64,000 nucleotides of DNA from Bidens hawaiensis (Eukaryota; Streptophyta; Magnoliopsida; Asterales; Asteraceae), in assembly GCA_021521415.1 (NCBI GenBank), contig JAIQDT010001933.1, positions 248,001-312,000 on the forward strand, given 5' to 3'. Below are positions 32,235 through 43,533 of this stretch, piece after piece. The stretch's first letter is position 1, and the number at the start of each line of letters is the position of its first letter. Below the pieces are notes generated by a model. It saw nothing but the letters and a program-made list of their open reading frames with translations. It was not told the origin of the DNA and searched no databases. The translations under genes and the position numbers were made by a program.

Positions 32235-33760
32235 AGCCCCGATCTTGCAATCACCTGATAGGAATTTACCTTTAGATTTAATGTGTGATGCAAGTGATTA
32301 CGCAGTTGGGGCTGTTTTGGGTCAACAGGTTGACAAGAAACCCGTTTCCATATACTATGTAAGTAAAACTCTCTTGGATGCTCAATTGAATTACACAACA
32401 ACCGAGAAGGAGTTACTAGAAGTAGTATATGCTCTAGATAAATTCCGGTCTTATATTTGTGGTAGTAAAATAATTATTTATTCTGACCACTCTGCATTCA
32501 GGTACCTTATGGACAAGAATGACGCAAAACCGAGGCTTATCAATGGGTTTTTCTACTTTAGGAATTTGATCTAGAGATTCGGGACAAGAAAGGAAGTGAA
32601 AATGTTGTTGAAGATCACTTGTCCCGAATTATGGTGGAAGATGGAGACAAGGACGGACCCATTAACGAGTCTTTCCCGTATGAGTACATTTTGGCAGTCT
32701 CACAAAATCCATGGTTTGCTCATATTGTTAATTTTAAAGTTACAGGTAATATACCAGAGCATTGGCCAAGGAGGAAGAAGAAGCATTTGATATCACAAGC
32801 TAAACAGTACATTTGGGATGACCCGGACTTGTTCAAGATTGGTGCAGATCAAATGATCAGATGATGCATAACCGAGGAGGATGTCATATCAGTTTTGGAA
32901 CACGCACATTCGTCTGCGCGTGGGGGTTACTTTAGTGGCCAGAAAACTGCTAGAAAAGTCCTTACAAGTGGTCTCTTTTGGCCGTCATTATTTAAGGATG
33001 CTCACGAGTTCGTGACGCACTGTTTAAAGTTTCAACAACTCGGGAGCATTTCTAAGAGGGATGAGATGCCCTTGAACCCGATCCTTGTAGTTGATATTTT
33101 TTATGTTTGGGGGATCAATTTCATGGGCCCATTCCCGAATTCACATGGAAATTTATACATCCTAGTAGCCGTCGATTATGAGTCTAAATGGGTTGAGGCG
33201 ATAGCCACTAGAACGAATGATCACACGGTCGTTTGCAATTTTGTGCAAAGTAATATATTTTCATATTTGGAGTCCCCTAAACCATCATAAGTGATGGGGC
33301 ATCTCATTTCAAAAACTTTAAGTTTGGAAAATTGCTTAAACGATATGGTGTAGATCATAGAATTGCAACACCTTACCATTCAAAAACGAGTGGACAAGTT
33401 GAGGTATCTAATCAGCAAATTAAACAGATTTTACAAAAAACAGTTCGGATAGACCGCAAGGATTGGTCAACCAAGTTGAACGATGCTTTATGGGCTTACC
33501 GAACCGCTTATAAAATACTGATTGGAACAATTCCTTATAGACTTGTGTATGGAAAGGATTGTATTTTACCGGTAGAGATTGCACAAAGAGCATATAGGGC
33601 TACTAAACAATTTAATATGAATTATGATGATGCATGTAAGGCAAGGAAGTTGGCTTTGTGTGAAATTGGAGAGTTAAGGGACGAAGCGTATGATTGTTCG
33701 TCCGCTTAGAAGTCAAAGATGAAGAAAGTACACGATGCTAATTTTTGGTTGAAGAACTTT
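32235..33760 (+). pseudogene. pol: RNase H and integrase remnant (Athila type)
   Basis: RNase H is at 32275-32560 (CDASDYAVGAVLGQQ, TTEKELLEVVYALDKFRSYI, SDHSAFRYLM). The integrase follows in several frames: [14 protein letters not shown], then [18 protein letters not shown], then [16 protein letters not shown]. The first catalytic Asp of the integrase is Asn here (WGINFMGPF, about 33110-33135). The second Asp (ISDGASHF, about 33288) lies past a frameshift. The Glu in QVEVSN is kept. Stops and shifts near 32570, 32860 and 33285 rule out activity. A LINE interrupts the frame after about 33756. Confidence 0.85.
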
Positions 33761-34565
33761 ATATCAATCAATCAATCATACCCAGTGAAGTCCCACCAAC
33801 AGCAAAGCTATAAGTAGGGTCTGGGGAGGGTGGGATGTAGGCACACCGTACCTCTATCTAAAGGGATAAAGAGGTGGCTTCCAGAGAGACCCTCAGCTCT
33901 AAAGTCCATATGTATGAAGCAGTACAAAGGAAATCAAAGTTTAACAGTAATAATAATAATATTAATGATAATAATAATAATAGTAATAATAATAATAATC
34001 ATAATACTAATAATAATATATATGAAAAAAAATATACTAATACTATGTATATGGGAAGAATAATACTAATAGTAATACTAATACTAATACTATAAATGTG
34101 ACCAAAATAAGGTAAATAGAAGCCCTAAGGAATTCCTTTCTCACTAAAAATCCTTAACTTTAATTCTACTTCTCCATGAATTCATATCCTCAGCCATGAC
34201 CTCAGAAAGGTTTAACTCTATCAAATCATGCTTAATCCTCTCATCCCACGTCAGTTTAGGTCGTCCTCTACCCCTCATCCCTTTTATAGTAATGTTTTCT
34301 ACGGTTCTAACAGGATTCGTCGGCTGTCTTCTCTTCACATGTCCAAACCATCTCAATCTCCCCTCTCTTATCTTTTCTGCTATGTTCGCCACCCCTAATC
34401 TCTCTCGAAACACAACGTTTCTTATCCGGTCTAACCTTGTGTGCCCACACATCCAACGTAGCATTCTCATTTCTGCTACCTCCATCTTCCGCACTTGTAC
34501 CTTCTTGATAGCCCAGCAATCCGATCCATATAACATTGCAGGTCTAACCGCAATCCTATAAAATA
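33757..34565 (-). mobile_element. 5'-truncated RTE-type LINE inserted in Athila integrase
   Basis: The minus-strand ORF 34536-34144 (131 residues) matches the post-RT region of plant RTE LINEs (CWAIKKVQVRKMEVAEMRML, RWMCGHTRLDRIRN, LRWFGHVKRRQ, GRGRPKLTW). A 3' untranslated part follows, with the GGGTCTGGGGAGGGTGGGAT word (plus strand, 33817) seen in plant RTE/SINE tails. It ends in ATTG repeats (33763-33778). The 5' end is truncated near 34565. The short word GAAGAA flanks both sides (33751-33756 and 34566-34571) as a possible target duplication. A long AAT/TAATAATA microsatellite is at 33945-34100. Confidence 0.75.
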
Positions 34566-34570
34566 GAAGA

Positions 34571-34795
34571 ATGAAGCTCTTCCCAGGTAAATTGAAAATT
34601 AAGTGGACGGGCCCGTACTTGGTAGTTGGAGTTGGAAATCATGGTCAATTTGAGATTGAAGACTTTGATGACCATCTGAGGCAAGTGATGAGTAGCTATA
34701 GATTGAAGCCATATTTGGAAATGAAGGACATTCACAACATGGATAAAGAATCGGTGAGTTTCATTGTGACCTCACCGGTTTATGAAGATAATTGA
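34571..34795 (+). pseudogene. pol: Athila integrase C-terminal end, after LINE
   Basis: Resumes with MKLFPGKLKIKWTGPYLV and EDFDDHLRQVMSSYRLKPYLE, the usual C-terminal end of Athila integrase. The stop follows at 34793. It was continuous with 32235-33756 before the LINE insertion. Confidence 0.75.
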
Positions 34796-35460
34796 GCATT
34801 CAAGGCATTGTCGAGTTGTAGACATGAAATTAAACGCTTACCGGGAGGCAACCCGGGGTTTGTAAGTGTCTTTCCAATTTGTTTTCAGTTAATTGAGTCA
34901 TGCATTTATTGTTGTCTTGAGTTTTGTGTAGCAAACATCAAGTGTGGGGATGCCTGTTGGTGGACTTGCATTTTCGTGAAGTTTGGTATGAGTTTGGTCA
35001 TTTACACGTCTTACAGGTACGTAAAGCATGTTTTGAGTTTGGAAACGTGTTCAGGATGATGTCGGGATGCCGAAAAGTGGTCGGGTCGGAAAATGTCTTG
35101 ACCCGAATTCATGCGAAACTTTAAAGGTCCCATACGATACGCGATGGTCTGTTCCACAATTCCATCGCGTATTGCGATGGTAATTATTATAATTCTGGTA
35201 TCATGATGACGTCCATGCTATAACCATCACATATCGCTATGGCCTTCAATATCCTGACATATCTGACGTCATCGCGATACACGATGACGTCTTTCAACAC
35301 CCCATCGCGTATCGCGTCCACTCTAAACCCTAATTCAATTAATTTGGGTCGCGATAAGCGATCGCCCTTAGTTTTAACCATCGCGTATCGCGATGGGTCG
35401 TGGATATCCGAAAAAAATATATATATAGACACCCCGTCGTCTTCCCGATTACAGTTCAAT
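34796..35460. other. Athila internal non-coding region with CGCGATGG words
   Basis: Positions 35125-35400 repeat CCATCGCGTATCGCGATGG and decayed variants, the same word family as in this element's LTRs. No gene. The last bases before 35466 (TAACA) are a target-site copy. Confidence 0.6.
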
Positions 35461-35465
35461 TAACA

Positions 35466-37842
35466 TGTGACATCCTAAATTTTATATTAATAAATAAAGG
35501 AAGTTATGTTTATTTAAATGAATGTTAATATTTAATTAAGATTAAATATAATAAAGGAGTTGGACTTTGGTAACAGAAGATGGATTAAAGGGTGGTGATG
35601 GACCTTTGGTCCAGGGGCTTAAAGGAGTATAATTACTCCCTTAAACCTCCCTAAAACCATAAATCCCTCATTCTTATCTTCCAAGTCTCCTACACACTCT
35701 AAAACATACACACACACACACACACTCTCTCTCTCTAACATTTCGGCCAAGGATCCAAGACCAAAACCAAACCTAGATCTTGACCAATCAAGCAAGATAC
35801 AAGATTTTTGTTGCATATCAAGGCTAACCGTAGCCTAAAAACGCATAAAGATATGTTCTTTATCCTTAAAGGTTATGTTTTAATGAACGGTTTGCCCTAA
35901 AACTTAACCCTAGAGCAAATCGGGTATAGATTGGTCATAAAGTTACAAATTTGATGATTAAAATGGATTTAGTGAAATTGTTAGCATATATGGTTTACTT
36001 AGAAACCCTAGATCTAGCTTAAATGCGTTTAAAACCAATAAAGGTTGGAACTTTATGAACAACGATCTAGATCTTGGTTAAAATGGAAATAGAAATGTTA
36101 ATGGATAAAATAATGCTATGGTAGATGATTGGGTGTTATAAATACGTAACAAGAATGGTTATAGAAGCCGGATACCCAACTGTGGGTGTGTTCGAACCCA
36201 CACTTGGTTCAAACAGAAAGGAAAAAAGAAAGAATGAAGAGAAGAAGAATACCCGTTAGTTAAATACAATGTATTCGGATAACCGTCCGTTCGCATACAA
36301 ATTGTATTCTAACCTAAGCCTAATAGAATACAAGAGAAACATGGGAAGAAGGGTGTACATAAGTGCTCGTTCGAATACAAATCCCTTGAAGTACAAATGT
36401 ATCCTAACTCATGTTTATTCGAATACAATACAAGAGTACTCTATTTTAAACCATTCGAAGACATTATGTACCGCGTAGAATATGCATTTGAATAGAATTA
36501 CATTATCATACATTATACATTCGCATGCACCATGAGTTCGCACTCTACCTTCTATTCGAATACAAAAGGAAAGAAAGGAAGAAATAAAAGAAAAAGAATA
36601 CAAGGACATTCAAATACCAAATTATTCAAATACCATTGTATTCGAATACTTTTGTATTCGAATAAATGTATTCGAACACATGTATTCGAATACTAGGGGA
36701 CTTGAATATAGGGTGTGATTGAACGCGATGTGTGTTTAAGTACAATGTATTCTAATGGATTAAAGACACTCTATTAGAATAGACTAGACTTAACTATTTC
36801 TGTTATAAACCAAACAATGTGGTTAGGACAATTATTGATACACCTAATTAATGTACACTTAGCCGAGCTCAGTTAAAGAGAGGAATAACAATTAACGGAG
36901 AACGCAGTAGAATTCAGGTGAGTTTCTAGCCCCATTTCCTTGTTATGTTTTTCGGGGTTGTTTGCATACTCAATGTGAACGTTAATACACTTACCTTAAA
37001 TGGTAAGTGTATGCTTTGATTATTAACGTGAAAGTATGTATGAATGTATAGAGAATGTCTGTTAGTGCGTGAACAATCTTCGGATATTGCACGTATTGTC
37101 GGGGCAAGTAATGTGCCTAGAGTAAAGTATGTATGTATAAAAGTATGTAATGAAATGAGTATGTATCAAGGTATGATTAAATAAATAGAAAGGTATGGAA
37201 GGTATGGTTAGAGAGGGAACATACCCTAATAATATCTGCGAATGAAGGTAACATACCCTAATAATATTTGCGAATGTAGGGAACAGACCCTAATAATATC
37301 TGCGAATGAAGGGAGCATACCCTAATAATATCTGCGAATGTATGGAACATACCCTAATAATATATGCGAAGGTCAAAGGACGAGGTGTATTTATGTATGT
37401 ATGTATGTATAAAAAGAAAGAATGAAAGTATGATTGTATGAACGTACAAAGAAAGGTAAAAAGCTAAGTATGTTATATGTACCCTCGGGTGCATATATAA
37501 GTAAGTGTATGGATGTATTGAATGTTACTTGTGCTAACTATAACTCACTCAACATACCTGACTTTTAGTATGCACGCAGGTGAGTATAATGAGGCAGCTA
37601 GCTTGAACGGGGCACATGGCAGAAGAATAAGAGGCTGGCATCTGAAGACTCATGATGTTTTTATGATTAATGTTTTATAATTGAAAGACAAAGATGTTTG
37701 ATTAAGAAAAGTTTAGGAATTGTTATGAATGTTTAATGCAAGTTTTTATATTCCACAAAAGTTTATATTAACTCTGATAGTTAGAACTGTGTTTATAAGT
37801 AAGTCCAACGTTAAAGCGAGACACCGGTTACACGGCCTTACA
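35466..37842. mobile_element. Solo LTR (2377 bp) inside Athila-like element
   Basis: It begins TGTGACATCC and ends CGGCCTTACA, with a perfect 5-bp duplication TAACA on both sides (35461-35465 and 37843-37847). There is no internal region, so it is probably the product of recombination between two LTRs. TGTGACATCC starts are common in plant gypsy LTRs. It contains GTATTCGAATAC words at 36230-36710 and five tandem copies of a unit of about 34 bp (37200-37375). Confidence 0.85.
37200..37375. repeat. Five tandem ~34-bp units in solo LTR
   Basis: Each unit has the core CATACCCTAATAATATCTGC followed by GAATG, with small changes. There are no spacers of independent sequence. Confidence 0.85.
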
Positions 37843-37847
37843 TAACA

Positions 37848-38850
37848 CCACCACCGCCATTCTCTTCCATAACATCACCAATCACCACCATCGTCACTGT
37901 TCACTGCCGCACCACCACAATCACTGTCGCTAACCATCAAATCACCATCATCATCACATCCGCTCACATTTATTACACAAGGCCACCACCACCATTCACC
38001 ACCGTACACCACAGTCATTATCGCCGTCTCTGACACACCACCAGAATCTCTAAGTTGTAATTTGATTGTATTCTGACACCTAGGTATGATGTATGTTAAA
38101 AACTCTATTATTATATTAATGTCGGGAATGGAATAGATCGTGTTCGATTGGGTTGGGATTCGAGATAATTTGTTGGTTGAATACTAGGAATAATTTGCGG
38201 GTGGTTAATATACGGCTTATGCGTGTTTAGTTATGGTTAAGTTTTGGACGATTGGGCCATTTTTATGATTGTCGGGTTTTTTGGACGAGTTATTATTTAG
38301 TTGTACATTGTGTCGGTTTTGCTAAATAAAATTGTGGCGGTCCGGTTTTAAGTTCAAAAAGTTGATATCATTATTTTATTATTATTTTAATGATAGAGAA
38401 GTTTCGGTATTAAACGTTCTTTTTGAACTTCATATAATAATATTTTATTAATATTTTATGTCATACATCCGACACGTCATCAAATTACTATTCCTACCGA
38501 CGTATGAATTTGTGTTTTCACGTTGTTCGAGACAGTCAGTCATTTGTTATCGTATATAAGTCGAGTCAGTTGTTTATTTAATTTAATTGAGTCGCGGGGA
38601 CACTTTGTTAGAATGAGTTTGAATTGAATATTGATTGTACCGTTTGTACTCAATCTCCGTTCGGGCGAGACAATTTGGTTTTATAAATTTTGTACAGAGT
38701 GTCCCTGAATTTTTCGTTTTTATTTAATTTTTTTATTTTATTGTTTTAATATAATTTTATTATGTGAGACAACCACGACCGAAATTCTATACGATCGTTG
38801 CCACACTTTATTGTTGGCATATCTAATTACATGCTATAATTTTACAGATA
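37848..38850. other. Athila internal non-coding region
   Basis: CACCACC/ATCACCATC-rich to about 38050, then AT-rich. No gene seen. Confidence 0.45.
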
Positions 38851-40083
38851 TGTGTGACGCACCAGGACCAGCGTGCGCCGCCAGGCGCAAGCGAGCCAGA
38901 CCAGAGGGTTCGGGCTGTCGTGGCCAGTTGCTGCTCCTCAGGGTGAACCTGACCCCATCGTTATGTTGAGTAGTTGCTGCAACTTCCTCATGTGATTCAG
39001 TATGATGGGGACGAGTTGCCTATTACTCTAGACGCTATACGTGAGCATATAGTTGGGGATCTCCAGATGGTTCCTCACATGGTTCTGCGTTTTGCACCAT
39101 TTTCTGAGGATCAGGCCATGTATTTGAGGATACATAGGATGCAACTATTGAGGCATCGAAGTTTTGATTGGAGCTTAGTGCGTACGTTGGGGATAGAGGA
39201 CCGCTTGAGGGGTTTGTTGACGGATCGGTGGGCCACTGTCCTTGCTTGTGACTCGATTCAATATGTTGAGCTCACTCGCGTGTTTTATTCTACATTCAAG
39301 CACTCAACTTTTAATTTCGCGGAGTCGCATGTTGTCTTGTTTGCTCTCGGTCGGAGGACATTTGAGATGCATGTTCCTGACTTTGCTGTCGCTACTGGAT
39401 TTTATACGCGAGAGGAGGTACAGACACCTGCCTTCCTTGATAGGATTAGAGGATATTTACAGCATTTTAAGCAGGATCGGGATGTATGGATTCCCGAGGG
39501 GCATCTGATTGAGTTCTGAGAGAGTTTTGCAGATGGGGCCCACTCCAGTTCAGTCGTGGAGTCATCGATCTGAGATCCATTTGACATGTATATTCATAGG
39601 GTGGTTTCTTGCACCATCGTGGGCCGACATTCGGGCCACGAGAAGTGCAGCAACCTAGATCTTTTATGCTTGTTGTCGATTATTGGCCGACGGGAGGCCA
39701 ATATCGCTATGATTTTGTTAGCATCGCTTGCTAGGGGACGACGATTAGAGGGTACATCAGCATGTTTATCTTTGGGGCCCTATATTACACGTATTGTTGA
39801 GCGGTTGGGTGTGTTTGAGCGATATCCGACCGACTATTTCACGCCGGGGCCGGCGACTAAGACGTTTAGACTAGAGGCCGCTAGGAGGGCCGAGATCTGT
39901 GATTTACATGATCCACCAACATTAGTCCTGGTTTTATTGGGCCCGCATGTGCCACCACCTCCAGGATCAGACGCTGCTGCAACATTACAGAGGGGAGTTC
40001 CGACACACCGACAACATGTGCTGATCCCGAGTATGATGCGGCCACAACAGCAGTTCTCGCTCAGAGCTCAACAACCTCAGTAG
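38851..40083 (+). pseudogene. Athila third ORF (ATHILA ORF-1 family / env-like position)
   Basis: A possible start at 38851 shifts frame before 38974. The frame from 38974 to 39519 then reads DWSLVRTLGIEDRLRGLL, VFYSTFKHSTF and FAVATGFYTREEVQTP. After stops at 39517-39519 and near 39572, the same frame resumes at 39586 with MYIHRVVSCTIVGRH and ANIAMILLASLARGRR, then runs to a proline-rich end. The motifs resemble the Pfam ATHILA ORF-1 family. The location after integrase is where Athila elements carry the ORF called env-like. Its function is unknown, and I see no membrane segment that would support an envelope role. Broken. Confidence 0.6.
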
Positions 40084-42389
40084 ATATAGTGATCGGCTAC
40101 ACTTGAGATGATATGTCGGCATCAGCTCGCCATGCAGGAGGAGACACGGGCCCATTTGGCCCGTCATGATGATTATTTTTGTGTATCATTTATGCACTTG
40201 CAAGTACTGATTCTCGCGTCCCTTCAGATTCCTGATACGTAGGCCAACGTTCAGGCTAACGGAGTGGGTGAGGATGAGGTTCAGGTTGGAGGTGCTGGCG
40301 TTTATATGGAGGAGCCTTGAGCTGCATTTCAGCAGATTACCGGTTACATTTTTTTGGATTTATTTTCCCTTTATTTTGTTTTTGATGATCATGGTCTGTA
40401 TAAATTAATATTATATTGGGAAAAATTGTATGGGTAACCGGATGGGTAATATGTATATATATCTTTAATTTGATGTCTGTTGTGTTTGATTTATTGTATA
40501 TTTTGTCGTATTTGGAACTTTGTGGGTGTAGTTTACTATAAACCCTCATGAGACCTCACTTGTCCACCCAGGCTACCGGGGGGGGGGGTTAAAGGCATGT
40601 TGCATACGCTAAATGCAATCGTGATTCCTACGAAAATGATGTAGGTCTTTTAACACTTTTGATTAGATTAACAAAATTTATTATGAAATTAAATAATTCG
40701 GCTCGGTAATTGTTTTGATAAGATTAACCGAAAAATTATTTTTACATAACTCTTAAAAGACCGATGTGTTACACTTGTGAGAAGCTTGCTTCTACATGTC
40801 TTGAGACTTTGCAGATTTGGTTGTTCGGTTGGTACTTGAATGAGACGAGTGTGCACGAGTGTTTACGAAAGTTACGAGCTACGTTGTTCGATTGCATTAC
40901 CATTCATATTAGGTGATTTCGGTTTATAATCCATTTTGTTATTTTTCGTTTGAAGTGTTAGAATCGTAATTGTATAATTATTTAGCTAAACCATCACATT
41001 AGAGCCCCGTATTTTTAAATTATTAAATTGTTAATTTCAACCCTGTCTCTCAAATGCTCGTTAATTGTTTAAATATTTTAAAATTGAGGACAATGTAAAC
41101 CTCGAGTGTGGGGATGGGGGGGGGGGAAGTTGAAAATTTTAGACCGATAGTACCTTAAAGAGTGTTTGGAAACTAAAGTTATTATCTGTTAGTTAATGTT
41201 ATTAATGCCAAGTTATAGATTTCTGGTCATGGTTGGTTTTTCAACTTCTCGATAGTTTTCCTAACAATTTTTTCAAAAAAAGAAGGTGAAAATGGGGTCG
41301 CTTAGGCGGGGATCACGAGTCAAGGGGACGGGTATACATGTTTCATATCGGCATCCCATAATTCCAGACATATTGCGTGATAGCCCCTATATTTAATACA
41401 TATATTATATAATAAATATAAAACATGTCTTATCATTTATTGAGGGAAACCTGTATGTTTTACAGAATTAGAACTTGCTTGTCATGTGCTTATCGAGATA
41501 TTAATACCACCACCTGTATGGAGATTAGAACTTTAGAAAACCCATATACATATTTTTCCACACTAAATAAAATTCCTTGCCCAACATTACCCCCTAGGAG
41601 CCCGTTTGAACCTCATTCCTTTTCATTTGCTAAACCAAACATTACACACCATTTCAACCATGGCCTTTATTATATTTCAACCCTGTGTAGAAATCCAGTT
41701 CGTTATTGTGTTGTATATAGTCAAAAGATTTGTAAATATGTGAATGTCAGATTTGTATATATTTGTATATATTTGTTTCAGTCTATTGTTTTTCAGTTTA
41801 GTAAAAAAAATATTGGAAAATTCAGAAAAAAAAAGCCAAAAAGAAGTTATCAGTTATGTTCAGTCTGTGTAATTATCAGTTTGTTAGTTTTTGATTAGTT
41901 GTTTGTGTATTTGTAAAACTGGGTTTCATTCACCTTAGTCGCTAAATATGCCTAATTCGCACCCAAACTTAAGCCTCAGTAAAACCTTAGTATGAGTCTT
42001 TATGCAACCGGTGGGGAATGGGTGGAGATAAGACTGGCCTGAAAGCTTATTAAGTTATAACTCATATTTGGTATTTGAGAGAAGAGACGTATACCAGCAC
42101 ATGCTTTGCTAGTCCAGATATTAAACCAAGAGGAGTGTTGATAGTGTGAGGGGTATGAACATGTGTGCCTTAACCAGAAACAAAGTACACTCGTCTAGGC
42201 GGCTCTATTATTTTTATAGCATCATTTAACCTTATTTGTGGGATGCAAATCTAGAAAGTGTAAGTCTGGGAACTGGGTATGACCTTAAACCTTACTAGTA
42301 TTAATGGTGATAATTCATATACCTATGATGGAGGTTAATGTTCACTTTAGATTTTGCTTGAGGGCAAGCAAAATATAAGTGTGGGGATG
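40084..42389. other. Athila 3' non-coding region
   Basis: Contains G runs (40578-40588 and about 41117-41126) and GAGTGTGGGGATGG words typical of Athila 3' parts. The right end carries the polypurine tract AAGTGTGGGGA before 42390. A 157-residue open frame at 41425-41898 looks fortuitous. Confidence 0.55.
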
Positions 42390-43533
42390 TGATGGTTGGT
42401 TAATTTGTATATAGTTAAGTTCGTTTATTTACTAGTTTTAACTGTTTATTGTGGGAACTTCGATACTTTATACGTGTTTATTGTATTTCAGGTCATTGAC
42501 GTTAAAGTAGTTAATTTGGACCTTTTGAAGCACGGGATGAAGACCCGGGACGTCCGGAACGCGAAAAGAGGAAAAGACCCATCGCGATACGCGATGGGAT
42601 TGCCTGAAGACCCATCGCGTATCACGATGGGATTAAATATTAGTTTGTTGAACATGGTCCATCGCGAGACACGATGGATCCTAGAAGACCCCATCGCGTA
42701 CCGCGATGGGTGGCGAAGACGGGAATGTTAGGGTTTTTATGTTTTGAATCTTTTGACGAGCTTATCATTCAACAACCAGTTCCAGGCAGTTTCTAGAGCA
42801 AAAAGAAGACGAATCCATCATTCCAAATCATACCGAGAGCACATACATGTTCATTATCATCATAATTGAAGATTCCATGTTGTCGAGGCTCGGAAAAATC
42901 CTTCGAGTCATACCCAGGATGTAAAGTTTGTATCATCTCCAGTTTTCTCATGTATTAAGAACGAATACTTTGTAACTGTTATTGATTAATCTATGAGTAT
43001 TGATGTTTAATATTGCTGTGCATTCGGTTGGTTTAGGTTTACGTTGGTTAGAACGATTAGGTTGTCGGTTGCTATAATAATTACTCATAGGAATGTTTGA
43101 CTAGTTGAATTCAATGAAGTATACAATTGCCCTTAGTTGAGTCACTTTGGTAGGGATTGTTTGATAACCAGTGTCGTGTGTTAGAGATTGTTGGTGCCTA
43201 AGGTTTAGCTCGTTAGTCAGTCTGTGTTAATCAGTGATAGTTAACCTGTTAGGTTGCATGAGATTACTGTTTGTGTGCATTCTTGAACCCCGGGTGTGAT
43301 TTGCTTTTATTAATTTTTTGAATTTGTTAAAGTGTTAAATCAGTATTAAAACTCAATCTTATTTGCTTGTGTGATCAGCACTACCAGTCATACTTCATAA
43401 TCTTAGAAATTGTTTACATGATTACGTTGACCACATACTCCTCATGGTTCGACACCCTATTTACACTAGCTTTCTTAGGTGATTAGGAAATTTATTTAAT
43501 TGTTTTTGACTAGATAGCGACAGTCTAGCATCA
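42390..43533 (+). repeat. Right LTR of Athila-like element
   Basis: The LTR is 1144 bp, starting TGATGGTTGGTTAATTTG and ending GTCTAGCATCA. CGCGATGG palindromic words lie at 42577-42710. Numerous differences from the left LTR. Confidence 0.9.

Larger units (their letters stand above)
30408..43533 (+). mobile_element. Athila-like Ty3/gypsy retrotransposon, deleted and re-invaded
   Basis: The LTRs are 30408-31568 and 42390-43533, TG...CA, with a near-perfect TSD (CTCCT at 30403-30407, CTTCT at 43534-43538). A GGCGCCGTTACC primer site follows the left LTR. GTGTGGGGA precedes the right LTR as polypurine tract. The order is gag remnant, RNase H, integrase, then a third ORF of Athila type and a long non-coding 3' part, the Athila layout. 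Most of gag, protease and RT are deleted. An RTE LINE and a solo LTR have inserted inside. The LTRs have diverged clearly, so this insertion is older than its neighbours. Confidence 0.88.

Noticed and set aside
37200..37375. Regular repeats resembling a CRISPR array
   Set aside because: Units are contiguous tandem copies without unique spacers, inside a plant solo LTR.
38851..40083. Athila third ORF as a real viral envelope gene
   Set aside because: No signal peptide or membrane segment seen, and the motifs fit the ATHILA ORF-1 family; 'env-like' is positional only.
41425..41898. 157-residue ORF in the Athila 3' region
   Set aside because: No domain-like pattern, AT-driven composition, in a region normally non-coding in Athila elements.
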